A stretch of 9,496 nucleotides of DNA, from positions 1 to 9,496 of the forward strand of contig CAJOOE010000174.1 of NCBI GenBank assembly GCA_905236145.1, given 5' to 3'. Shown in pieces: positions 1-7,135 of the stretch. Numbering within the stretch: position 1 is the stretch's first letter; each line of letters starts with the position of its first letter. Made by a program: the position numbers and the translations under genes. The DNA comes from an uncultured Selenomonadaceae bacterium. Lineage in GTDB: Bacteria > Bacillota > Negativicutes > Selenomonadales > Selenomonadaceae. Below the pieces are notes generated by a model. That model saw only the letters and a list, made by a program, of their open reading frames with translations, made no database searches and was not told the origin of the DNA.

Positions 1-334
1 AAGCACAGGTTAGGCACAGTTAAGCACAGGTTAGGCACAGTTAAGCACAGGTTAGGCACAGTTAAGCACAGGTTAGGCACAGGTTAAGCACAGTTAAGCA
101 CAGGTTAAGCACAGGTTAAGCACAGTTAAGCACAGGTTAAGCACAGGTTAAGCACAGGTTAAGCACAGGTTAGGCACAGGTTAGGCACAGGTTTAAGCAC
201 AGGTTTAAGCACAGGTTAAGCACAGTTAAGCACAGGTTAAGCACAGGTTAAGCACAGGTTTAAGCACAGTTAAGCACAGGTTAAGCACAGTTAAGCACAG
301 TTAAGCACAGGTTAGGCACAGTTAAGCACAGGTT
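1..334. repeat. Tandem array of 31 units of 10-12 bp
   Basis: Thirty-one head-to-tail units fill this stretch with no spacer. The commonest unit is AAGCACAGGTT (16 copies). The others differ only at three places: A or G at the second base, GG or G before the T-run, and TT or TTT at the end. By variant there are 16 AAGCACAGGTT, 6 AAGCACAGTT, 4 AGGCACAGTT, 2 AGGCACAGGTT, 2 AAGCACAGGTTT and 1 AGGCACAGGTTT. The mean length is 10.8 bp, close to one helical turn, so copies would fall roughly on one face of the DNA. The GCACAG core never changes. TAA or TAG occurs at the unit junctions, and TAA on the reverse strand, so no frame stays open. The array reaches the left edge and may continue. A minisatellite or a protein-binding array are both possible; I do not recognise the family. 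Confidence 0.97.
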
Positions 335-418
335 AGGTTGTGTTCACAGGGAGTGCGGAAAAATTTCGGTCGGCTTTATTAAGTGTCAAGCCCGGTTTTT
401 GAGAGAGGATTTTTATAA
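335..418 (+). other. Single-copy leader between the repeat array and uvrA
   Basis: This 84 bp stretch separates the last full repeat unit from the uvrA start. Its first bases (AGGTTGTGTTCACAGG) look like a decayed edge of the array. A weak 5 bp stem can be drawn between GGCTT (372-376) and AAGCC (388-392), followed by CGG and five T (396-400); it could be a weak terminator of something upstream or may be chance. I see no convincing -35/-10 pair and no LexA-like operator of the CGAAC-N4-GTTCG type. A Shine-Dalgarno sequence AGAGAGGA lies at 402-409, nine bases before the ATG. Confidence 0.5.
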
Positions 419-2929
419 ATGAATGAAATAAAAATTCGCGGTGCCCGCGTTCACAATTTGAAGAATATAAGTCTTGACATTCCCCGCGATAAATTTGTCG
501 TTATAACCGGAGTTTCCGGCAGCGGAAAATCTTCTCTGGCTTTTGACACGATTTACGCGGAAGGTCAGCGGCGGTACATGGAATCTCTTTCAAGCTATGC
601 CCGCCAATTTTTGGGACTGCCCGATAAACCGGACGTGGATCAAATTGACGGCTTGAGTCCCGCCGTCGCGATAAATCAAAAGACGACGAACAATAATCCC
701 CGTTCGACCGTCGGCACCGTCACGGAAATTTATGATTATCTGCGGTTGCTTTTCGCTCGAATCGGAAAGCCGCACTGCCCGAACTGCGGCAAGCCTGTCG
801 AAAAGCAAAGCGTGGATCAGATGATAAATCAAATTTTGAAAATGCCGGAAGGTACGAAATTTATTTTGACCGCACCGCTCGTCACTCAAAAAAAAGGAAC
901 TCATGCGGAAATTTTGGACGAATTGCGTCATGCCGGATTTGTTCGCGTTCTGGTTGACGGTGAAATGCTTGATCTTTCCGAAAAAATAAAACTTGCAAAA
1001 ACCGTAAGGCATGATCTCGAAGTCGTGGTTGACAGGTTGATTATTCGCGAAGGTATCCGCTCCCGGCTTGCCGACTCTCTGGAAACGGCTTTAAAATTCG
1101 GCAAGGGCATTGTTCTCGTTCGCATCGGGGAAGAAGTTAAAATTTTCAGCGAACATAACGCCTGCACGGATTGCGGAATAAGTCTGCCGGAAATTTCTCC
1201 GCAACTTTTTTCTTTCAACAGTCCGAAGGGTGCCTGTCCGAATTGTGACGGACTGGGAAGGATTTTTGTATATAATGATTGGGACGACGTTTATCAATGG
1301 ATGCATGCCGTTCACGAATTTAAAATTGAAAATTCGTCTTTCGGCACTTGTTACGTCTGCAAGGGTAAGCGATTAAATCCGACAGCTTTGAGCGTAAAAG
1401 TCGGAGATAAAAATATTGCGGAAGTTTGCGACCTGGAAATTTCCGCCTGTCAAAAATTTTTTGAAGAACTTGAACCGACTTTGAACGACACCGACAAAAA
1501 AATTTCCAAGCAAGTTTTGAAAGAAATTAAAGCAAGACTGAAATTTTTGTACGACGTGGGACTGGATTATTTGACTTTGTCGCGAAGTTCGGCGAGTTTG
1601 AGCGGCGGCGAATCGCAAAGAATAAGACTTGCCACTCAAATAGGCTCCGCTCTCACCGGCGTTCTCTATGTCTTGGACGAGCCTTCAATCGGACTTCACG
1701 CCCACGACAACAAAAAACTTTTGGCGACTTTGAAAAAATTGCGGGACTTGGGAAATACTCTCTTGGTTGTCGAACACGACGAAGAAACAATGAGAGAATC
1801 GGATATTATAGTGGACATCGGACCGGGTGCCGGGAAAAACGGCGGCGAAGTGGTTGCGATCGACACGGCGGAAAATATTTCGGCGAACGAAAAATCTTTG
1901 ACCGGCGATTATTTGAGCGGCAGAAAAAAAATTCCGGTGCCTTCCGAGCGGCGAAAATTTACAAAGACTTTCAGCCTTAAAAATATTTCCGTCAACAATT
2001 TGAAAAATATTTCCGTCGATATTCCGGTCGGAGTTTTGACTCTGGTCACGGGAGTTTCGGGCAGCGGCAAGTCTACTCTGATCGAAGAAGTTTTTCACCC
2101 TTACATAGAAAATCAAAGGACTTTGTTGAAAAATTTGGGGATTGACAAAATTATAAAGATAGATCAAGATCCCATCGGCAGAAGTCCCCGCTCCAATACC
2201 GCAACATACACAAAAATTTTCGACAAGATCCGGAAACTTTACAGCGAAACTCCCGGTGCAAAAATGCGTGGTTGGTTGCCCGGCAGATTCAGTTTCAATT
2301 TGTCCGACGGGCGTTGCGATCATTGTCACGGCAACGGAATTTTAAAAATTCCCATGAACTTTTTGCCGGACGTTTACGTCACCTGCGACGTTTGCAAAGG
2401 TGCAAGGTACAATTTTGAAACTCTGGAAGTAAAATACAAGGATAAAAGTATTGCCGACGTTCTTTCAATGCCGGTTGATGAGGCTCTGGAACTTTTTGAA
2501 AATGTCCCTTCAATTTCGCGAATGTTACAAGTCCTTCACGATGTCGGCTTGGGATATATCGAACTCGGTCAGCCGGCGAATACAATGAGCGGCGGCGAGG
2601 CTCAGCGGGTGAAACTTGCGACGGAATTGGCAAGGCCTCAGGGCAGACTTTCAAACATTTACATAATGGACGAGCCGACGACCGGACTTCACTTCGACGA
2701 CGTAAAAAAATTGATCGACGTTGTTCAAAGACTGGTTGACAGAGGTGATACCGTCGTGATTATCGAACACAATCTTGACGTGATAAAATGTGCGGATTAC
2801 ATTATCGACTTGGGACCGGACGGCGGGAACAGGGGCGGCGAAGTTGTCGCGAAAGGTACGCCGGAGGAAGTTGCGACTGTCGAAAATTCTTATACCGGGC
2901 AGGCGTTGAAAGAAGTTTTGGGAAATTGA
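419..2929 (+). CDS. uvrA: UvrA-like excinuclease ATPase lacking most of the insertion domain
   Basis: UvrA is the damage-recognising ATPase of nucleotide excision repair; it loads UvrB on distorted DNA in the cytoplasm. Both ABC halves are complete: Walker A GVSGSGKS at residues 31-38 and 545-552, signatures SGGES and SGGEA from 395 and 724, Walker B aspartate-glutamate pairs at 420-421 and 751-752. Zinc-type cysteine pairs lie at 249/252 with 273/276 and at 633/636 with 656/659; further CxxC pairs are at 120/123 and 311/314. The region after residue 130, which aligns with the UvrB-binding domain, is present. The odd point is that only 34 residues separate Cys276 from Cys311, where E. coli UvrA (recalled sequence) has about 125, so the insertion domain is essentially missing. 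This explains the length of 836 against about 940 for the family. No uvrB or uvrC is adjacent. It may be the only UvrA or a specialised paralogue. The ATG has a good Shine-Dalgarno. Confidence 0.92.
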   Translation: MNEIKIRGARVHNLKNISLDIPRDKFVVITGVSGSGKSSLAFDTIYAEGQRRYMESLSSYARQFLGLPDKPDVDQIDGLSPAVAINQKTTNNNPRSTVGTVTEIYDYLRLLFARIGKPHCPNCGKPVEKQSVDQMINQILKMPEGTKFILTAPLVTQKKGTHAEILDELRHAGFVRVLVDGEMLDLSEKIKLAKTVRHDLEVVVDRLIIREGIRSRLADSLETALKFGKGIVLVRIGEEVKIFSEHNACTDCGISLPEISPQLFSFNSPKGACPNCDGLGRIFVYNDWDDVYQWMHAVHEFKIENSSFGTCYVCKGKRLNPTALSVKVGDKNIAEVCDLEISACQKFFEELEPTLNDTDKKISKQVLKEIKARLKFLYDVGLDYLTLSRSSASLSGGESQRIRLATQIGSALTGVLYVLDEPSIGLHAHDNKKLLATLKKLRDLGNTLLVVEHDEETMRESDIIVDIGPGAGKNGGEVVAIDTAENISANEKSLTGDYLSGRKKIPVPSERRKFTKTFSLKNISVNNLKNISVDIPVGVLTLVTGVSGSGKSTLIEEVFHPYIENQRTLLKNLGIDKIIKIDQDPIGRSPRSNTATYTKIFDKIRKLYSETPGAKMRGWLPGRFSFNLSDGRCDHCHGNGILKIPMNFLPDVYVTCDVCKGARYNFETLEVKYKDKSIADVLSMPVDEALELFENVPSISRMLQVLHDVGLGYIELGQPANTMSGGEAQRVKLATELARPQGRLSNIYIMDEPTTGLHFDDVKKLIDVVQRLVDRGDTVVIIEHNLDVIKCADYIIDLGPDGGNRGGEVVAKGTPEEVATVENSYTGQALKEVLGN

Positions 2930-2969
2930 ATTATAAAAATCGGTTCGCGTTTTAAAATTATAATCGACC

Positions 2970-2999
2970 TCCCCCCTGCGGGGGGGCTTGTTTTTTTTT
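2970..2999 (+). terminator. Rho-independent terminator after uvrA
   Basis: Six C (2971-2976) pair with G in the 2980-2986 run across a TGC loop, extended by a T-G wobble at 2970/2986, and nine T follow at 2991-2999. It lies 41 bases after the uvrA stop and faces the same way, so it should end the uvrA transcript and insulate the transporter operon. Confidence 0.9.
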
Positions 3000-3017
3000 G
3001 AAAAAATTTTTTATAAT
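2988..3017 (+). promoter_or_regulatory. Putative sigma-A-type promoter of the nik-like operon
   Basis: A perfect -10 hexamer TATAAT lies at 3012-3017. Eighteen bases upstream TTGTTT (2988-2993) matches the -35 consensus at four of six positions. The -35 lies at the base of the upstream terminator and its T-run. The start of transcription would fall near 3024, leaving a leader of about 30 bases before the ATG at 3053. No NikR-type palindrome (GTATGA-N16-TCATAC) is visible. The assignment rests on consensus matching only. Confidence 0.6.
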
Positions 3018-3052
3018 CGAAGCGTAAAATTTTTTTGGAGTGAAGTCGGACA

Positions 3053-3997
3053 ATGGGAAAATATGTTTTGAGCAGATTTATACAACTTATACCGATTTTA
3101 CTCGGTATAACATTTTTGACTTTCGGAATGATGCAATTTGCAGCAGATGATGCGGTTGATGTGATTTATGAGCAGGGCGGTGCGTCCGAGGAAGTAAAAG
3201 CCGCAAAGCGTGCGGAGCTGGGTTTGGATCAACCTTTTTTGATTCAGTACGGGCGTTGGCTCAAAGGCGTTGCAACCGGCGACATGGGACGTTCGTTTAT
3301 CAGCGGGAAGTTGGTTTTTGAAACTTTCGCGGACAAATTGCCGGCGACGGTCGAACTCATGGCGGTTTCGATAATTTTGACGATTTTTATTGCGACTCCT
3401 CTCGGAATAATTGCCGCCGTCAAACAAAATAAATTTATCGACTATGTGATAAGAATATTGAGTTTTATCGGCAATTCGATGCCGAATTTTTTCGTCGGCT
3501 TGTTGCTCATTTATTTTCTCGCTCTCAAATTAAATTTGTTGCCGATTATGGGCAAGCCCGGCGATTGGCAGAGTATCATAATGCCGGCTTTGACATTGAC
3601 GACGGCGATGGGTGCGAAATATACCCGGCAAATTCGTGCGGTCGTTTTGGAAGAATTGGAAAAACCTTATGTAACCGGTGCGAAATCTCGCGGGGTGAGT
3701 ACCGGGACAATTTTGATAAAATCCGTCTTGAAATCTTCGCTCATAATGATAATTACCTTGCTTGCCTTGTCAATGGGATCCCTGCTCGGCGGTACCGCGA
3801 TAGTCGAAACAATTTTTATGTGGGACGGCGTGGGAAAAATGGCTGTCGATGCAATTTTGATGAAGGATTATCCTTTGATTCAGGCTTACGTCGTTTGGAT
3901 GGCCGTTATTTATGTTTTTATGAATTTGGCGGCTGATTTGCTTTATCATTACCTCGATCCCCGCATCAGGTACGGCGAAGGGGGCGGTGCCGGTTGA
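3053..3997 (+). CDS. ABC transporter permease, NikB/DppB type
   Basis: This is the first inner-membrane permease of a nickel/metallophore or peptide ABC importer (binding-protein-dependent transport permease family). At 314 residues it has the family's normal length. The N-terminal membrane helix (about 9-29) with the LIPILLGITFLTF stretch is typical, followed by a long external loop carrying ELGLDQP. Hydrophobic segments then occur near 100-122, 134-155, 178-195, 232-255 and 278-300. The cytoplasmic EAA-type coupling motif, YVTGAKSRG from residue 206, is where the ATPase docks. The C-terminus LDPRIRYG is also characteristic. GGAG at 3037-3040 lies 12 bases before the ATG, rather far, so the leader may translate modestly. 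The stop overlaps the next start. The gene is NikB-like by its ATPase partners; substrate is not readable from this protein alone. Confidence 0.93.
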   Translation: MGKYVLSRFIQLIPILLGITFLTFGMMQFAADDAVDVIYEQGGASEEVKAAKRAELGLDQPFLIQYGRWLKGVATGDMGRSFISGKLVFETFADKLPATVELMAVSIILTIFIATPLGIIAAVKQNKFIDYVIRILSFIGNSMPNFFVGLLLIYFLALKLNLLPIMGKPGDWQSIIMPALTLTTAMGAKYTRQIRAVVLEELEKPYVTGAKSRGVSTGTILIKSVLKSSLIMIITLLALSMGSLLGGTAIVETIFMWDGVGKMAVDAILMKDYPLIQAYVVWMAVIYVFMNLAADLLYHYLDPRIRYGEGGGAG

Positions 3998-4818
3998 GCA
4001 AGCGTTATCGTCCTTTAATTCCCTTTTTGATTTTGACCGGCATTTTAATTTTCGTTGCCGTGTTCGCTCCTTTTCTCACGCCTTACGATCCTTACCTGCA
4101 AGACCTTGAGGGAGCGTTGGCGGCTCCAAATTCGACAAATTTACTCGGGACGGATCGTTACGGTCGCGATGTTTTGTCGCGGGTGATAATGGGAAGTCAA
4201 ACAACTCTTTGTGCGTCTTTGCTGTTGCTTTTGACAATTTCGGTTTTCGGAAGTTTGATCGGAGCGATTTGCGGTTATAAGGGCGGGAAGATTGATATAT
4301 TTTTGATGAGAATGTCCGATATATTTCTGGCGTTTCCTCAAATGATTTTTGCGGTTGCGGCGGCGGGAGTATTGGGCGGCGGTCTGTTCAATGCGGCGGC
4401 GGCTCTTGCGGTAATCGGCTGGCCGAAATATGCAAGAATTTCTCGCGGCTTGGTCTTGACCGTCCGCTCCATGCCTTATATGGATGCGGCGAAAATGGCG
4501 GGAACCGGCTCGATTGAAATGTTGTATCGTCACGTTCTTCCGAATATTGCCGGACCGGTGCTGGTTACTGCCGCATTGGATATAGGGACGATAATAATGG
4601 AATTGGCGGGCTTGTCGTTTTTGGGACTGGGAGCGATGCCGCCGACTGCCGAATGGGGAGCGATGATGAATAACGGTCGCTCGATGATACAAACTGCTCC
4701 TTGGGTAATTTTGTCGCCCGGTGCGGCAATTTTTATAACGGTCGCCGTGTTCAATCTTCTCGGCGACAAAATTCGCGATGTAATGGATCCGAAAAATCAA
4801 AGGCGGGAGGTATTTTAA
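3994..4818 (+). CDS. ABC transporter permease, NikC/DppC type
   Basis: This is the second permease, which pairs with the preceding one to form the transmembrane channel. It has 274 residues, usual for NikC-type subunits. An N-terminal helix (about 8-28) leads to the conserved APFLTPYDP stretch, then GTDRYGRDVLSR from residue 52, the hallmark of DppC/NikC permeases. Further helices follow, with the EAA-type loop YMDAAKMAGTG from residue 162 and a LSFLGLGAMPPTAEWG stretch near the end, both family signatures. The start is TTG at 3994, sharing four bases with the preceding stop (TTGA), preceded by GAAGGGGG at 3977-3984. This arrangement suggests translational coupling so that the two permeases are made in equal amounts. 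The stop overlaps the next ATG by one base. Confidence 0.93.
   Translation: MSKRYRPLIPFLILTGILIFVAVFAPFLTPYDPYLQDLEGALAAPNSTNLLGTDRYGRDVLSRVIMGSQTTLCASLLLLLTISVFGSLIGAICGYKGGKIDIFLMRMSDIFLAFPQMIFAVAAAGVLGGGLFNAAAALAVIGWPKYARISRGLVLTVRSMPYMDAAKMAGTGSIEMLYRHVLPNIAGPVLVTAALDIGTIIMELAGLSFLGLGAMPPTAEWGAMMNNGRSMIQTAPWVILSPGAAIFITVAVFNLLGDKIRDVMDPKNQRREVF
4805..4810 (+). promoter_or_regulatory. Ribosome binding site that fixes the start of the binding protein
   Basis: GGGAGG lies seven bases before the ATG at 4818. An in-frame ATG at 4701 would give a longer protein, but it would overlap the permease gene by more than 100 bases and would bury the lipoprotein signal peptide in the middle. The 4818 start is therefore preferred. 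Confidence 0.9.
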
Positions 4819-6368
4819 TGAGAAGGAAAAAATTTTTGGCGATTGCGGCGGCTGTGCTTTCAATGACAATTTTCGGCGGCTGCGGCGGGGAGAAGGCTCA
4901 AAGCCCGGACGACAAGAAATCTTTTGTTTACGGCACTATGGCTTACGGGGTTGCCATGGAAAATGTCGGAACAAATCCTCATGAATCTTACGTCGGCTGG
5001 AGTACACTTCGCTACGGCATAGGCGAAACGCTTTTTAAATTCAATGAAAAAATGGAGCTTGAGCCGTGGATTGCAAAAGATTTTGAACAGATCGACGATT
5101 ACACGATAAAAATAAATTTGAAAGAAAATGTTGTGTTCAGCAACGGAAAGCAAGTTGACGGGGCGGCGGTCAAGGCTTGTCTTGACGATTTAATCGAAAA
5201 GCATGACCGTGCACCGAAAGATTTAAAAATTGATTCGATTACGTCAGACAGCTTATCCGTGACAATTCATTCGACCGAAAAAGTTCCCGCTCTTTTGAAT
5301 TATCTTTCCGATCCTTACGGCTGCATAATTGACACTGAGGCGGGAGAACATGACAGCATTGTCGTGGGAACCGGACCTTACAAGGCGGTTAAAGTCACCG
5401 ACACTCAAATTGACTTGGTGAAGAATGAAAATTATTGGGGTGAAGTAAAGCCGAAAATGGATAAAGTCACGATAAGAAGTATACCGGACGGCGACACTTT
5501 GACAATGGCAATGCAGAACGGAGAACTTGACGCTGTGCAGGGCTTGCCTTACTCAAGTTTGCAACTTTTCACGAAAGAGCCGGACAAATATAAAATCAGC
5601 CGGACGGACACTTCAAGAATTTATCAGGCGGCTTTCAATTACAAAACTCCGGAATTGCAAGATCTGAACGTTCGCAAGGCAATTTCCATGTCAATCGACA
5701 AAAAGAATTTTACCGAAGTTTTGTTGAACGGCAACGGCACTCCGGCGGTCGGACCCTTCCCGGCGAATTTGTCTTTCGGTGACAATGCCGTCCGCACCGT
5801 CGATTACAATTTGGACGAGGCGAAAAGTCTTTTGGAAAAATCCGGGTGGAAAGATACCGACGGCGACGGTTACGTTGACAAGAACGGGAAAAATCTTGAA
5901 CTTCGTTATCTGACTTACACTTCAAGACAAGAGTTGCCGCTTTTGGCGGAATCGGCTCAGGCAAATTTGAAGAAAATCGGTATCAAGTTGAACGTAAACG
6001 CGACGGACAATTACAAAACTTTTTTGAAGAGCGGGGACTATGATATTTTCAGTAAAGCAATAGTCACGGCTCCGACGGGAGATCCCGAATATTATTTCAC
6101 AAGTCACATTGTAAAAGGTGCGGTTGACAATGCCGGATTTTACGACAGCCCGGAAATTACGGAACTTGAAAACCGACTTCACAATACATACGGTACCGAA
6201 AAGCGTTCGGAAATTGCCGTAAAAATGTCGCAAAAAATTTTGGACGACTGTGCTTTATTTTACGCCTCGCATTTGAGAATGTCTTTTGTAATGAAACCGA
6301 ATGTCGAAGGCTTTACCGCTCACCCGTCCGATTATTATGAAATTCGTCCGGAGCTTGAGAAAAAATGA
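4818..6368 (+). CDS. Substrate-binding lipoprotein, NikA/CntA-like (SBP family 5)
   Basis: This is the extracytoplasmic receptor of the importer, 516 residues before processing. The N-terminus is a lipoprotein signal: positive RRKK, a hydrophobic stretch, then FGGC with Cys22 as the lipidated residue, so the mature protein is membrane-anchored on the periplasmic side. Family-5 features are clear: a NPHESY segment near the start, DYTIKINLKENVVFSNG, a GTGPY turn, NENYWG, LNVRKAISMSIDK, then DLDEA-like YNLDEAKSLLEKSGW followed by an acidic DTDGDGYVD loop at 346-354, and SGDYDIF. The overall order of motifs is close to nickel (NikA) and metallophore (CntA) receptors as I recall them, but peptide receptors share the fold, so the ligand is not proven. 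The stop overlaps the next start by four bases (ATGA). The binding protein sits between permeases and ATPases, unlike E. coli nikABCDE where it comes first. Confidence 0.9.
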   Translation: MRRKKFLAIAAAVLSMTIFGGCGGEKAQSPDDKKSFVYGTMAYGVAMENVGTNPHESYVGWSTLRYGIGETLFKFNEKMELEPWIAKDFEQIDDYTIKINLKENVVFSNGKQVDGAAVKACLDDLIEKHDRAPKDLKIDSITSDSLSVTIHSTEKVPALLNYLSDPYGCIIDTEAGEHDSIVVGTGPYKAVKVTDTQIDLVKNENYWGEVKPKMDKVTIRSIPDGDTLTMAMQNGELDAVQGLPYSSLQLFTKEPDKYKISRTDTSRIYQAAFNYKTPELQDLNVRKAISMSIDKKNFTEVLLNGNGTPAVGPFPANLSFGDNAVRTVDYNLDEAKSLLEKSGWKDTDGDGYVDKNGKNLELRYLTYTSRQELPLLAESAQANLKKIGIKLNVNATDNYKTFLKSGDYDIFSKAIVTAPTGDPEYYFTSHIVKGAVDNAGFYDSPEITELENRLHNTYGTEKRSEIAVKMSQKILDDCALFYASHLRMSFVMKPNVEGFTAHPSDYYEIRPELEKK

Positions 6369-7135
6369 TTTTGTCGGTGAAAAATTTGGCTGTCGATTAC
6401 GGCAAAACCAACGTCGTCCGAAACATAAATTTTGACTTGGAACGCGGCAAGATTTTGGCGATAGTCGGGGAGAGCGGCAGCGGAAAATCGACAGTTCTGA
6501 AAGCGATAAGCGGACTTTTGGGACGGGCGGGAAAAATAAGTGCGGGGCAAGTCATATTTGACGGACGGGACATAACGGAAATTGACGACGAAGAACGCAG
6601 AAAAATTTCCGGCGAGTCGATTGCCATGATTTTTCAAAATGCGACGGCATCATTTTGTCCCATTCGCAAAATAGGCGAACAGATTTACGAAAGCGTAAGG
6701 GAACATAAAGACCGGAGCAAATCGGAATTTATCGAGCGGGCAAAAGTTTTTATGAAAAATATCGACTTGGACGAATCAATTTTGCAAGAATATCCGTTCA
6801 GATTGAGCGGAGGAATGGGACAGCGAGCCGGAATTTTGGCGGCGATGATGCTTGAGCCGAAACTGTTGCTTGCCGACGAACCGACGAGTGCCCTTGACAC
6901 AATAACTCAAGTCGGCGTTGTGAAAGAATTGCTGAAATTGCGGGAAAGGCAAAAAATTTCAATCTTAATCGTAACTCATCACCCGGGCGTTGCCCGGTAC
7001 ATTTCGGATTATGTTTTGATAATGAAAGACGGTAATCCGGTGGAGTTCGGGACGAAAGATCAAATATTCGATTCGCCGCGAGAGGAATATACGCGGGAAT
7101 TGACAGAGGCGGTGTCCGGAAATTGGAAGTGTTGA
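6365..7135 (+). CDS. ABC transporter ATPase, NikD type
   Basis: This is one of two cytoplasmic ATPases that drive the importer. Walker A GESGSGKST is at residues 35-43, the Q-loop is FQNATASFCP, the signature is LSGGMGQR, Walker B is LLADEP followed by TSALD, and the switch histidine lies in VTHHPG. At 256 residues it matches NikD (about 254) and lacks the long C-terminal extension of oligopeptide/dipeptide ATPases such as DppD (about 330), which argues for the nickel/metallophore branch. Two small departures from common sequences are seen: Phe-Cys-Pro where Leu-Asn-Pro is frequent after the Q-loop, and His-His instead of His-Asp at the switch; the catalytic residues themselves are kept. The ATG overlaps the binding-protein stop by four bases, with GGAG at 6350-6353. 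Confidence 0.92.
   Translation: MILSVKNLAVDYGKTNVVRNINFDLERGKILAIVGESGSGKSTVLKAISGLLGRAGKISAGQVIFDGRDITEIDDEERRKISGESIAMIFQNATASFCPIRKIGEQIYESVREHKDRSKSEFIERAKVFMKNIDLDESILQEYPFRLSGGMGQRAGILAAMMLEPKLLLADEPTSALDTITQVGVVKELLKLRERQKISILIVTHHPGVARYISDYVLIMKDGNPVEFGTKDQIFDSPREEYTRELTEAVSGNWKC

Larger units (their letters stand above)
2957..3020. repeat. Direct 10-mer repeat TTATAATCGA flanking the terminator
   Basis: TTATAATCGA occurs at 2958-2967 and again at 3011-3020, start to start 53 bp, about five helical turns. The downstream copy contains the proposed -10 box. ATTATAA at 2930-2936 is the inverse of the first seven bases of the motif plus one flank, giving a third related half-site. It could be an operator for a dimeric repressor or a by-product of AT-rich intergenic sequence. 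Confidence 0.4.

Noticed and set aside
1..334. CRISPR array
   Set aside because: Units are 10-12 bp and contiguous, with no unique spacers between them.
1..334. Repeat-protein coding region
   Set aside because: TAA or TAG at the unit junctions, and TAA on the reverse strand, close every frame within a few units.
1..334. Replication origin with DnaA boxes
   Set aside because: No TTATCCACA or close variant is present; the GCACAG core is different and no dnaA or dnaN is nearby.
335..418. LexA (SOS) box upstream of uvrA
   Set aside because: No CGAAC-N4-GTTCG palindrome or close variant could be found in the leader.
1685..2329. Reverse-strand open frame of 214 codons
   Set aside because: It is antisense to the second half of uvrA, with no ribosome site or motif of its own.
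4701..4817. N-terminal extension of the binding protein from ATG 4701
   Set aside because: It would overlap the permease by more than 100 bases and displace the lipoprotein signal, while ATG 4818 has a good Shine-Dalgarno.
4141..4869. Reverse-strand open frame of 242 codons
   Set aside because: It is antisense to the NikC-like gene, which has clear family motifs; its own translation is low-complexity and lacks any domain signature.
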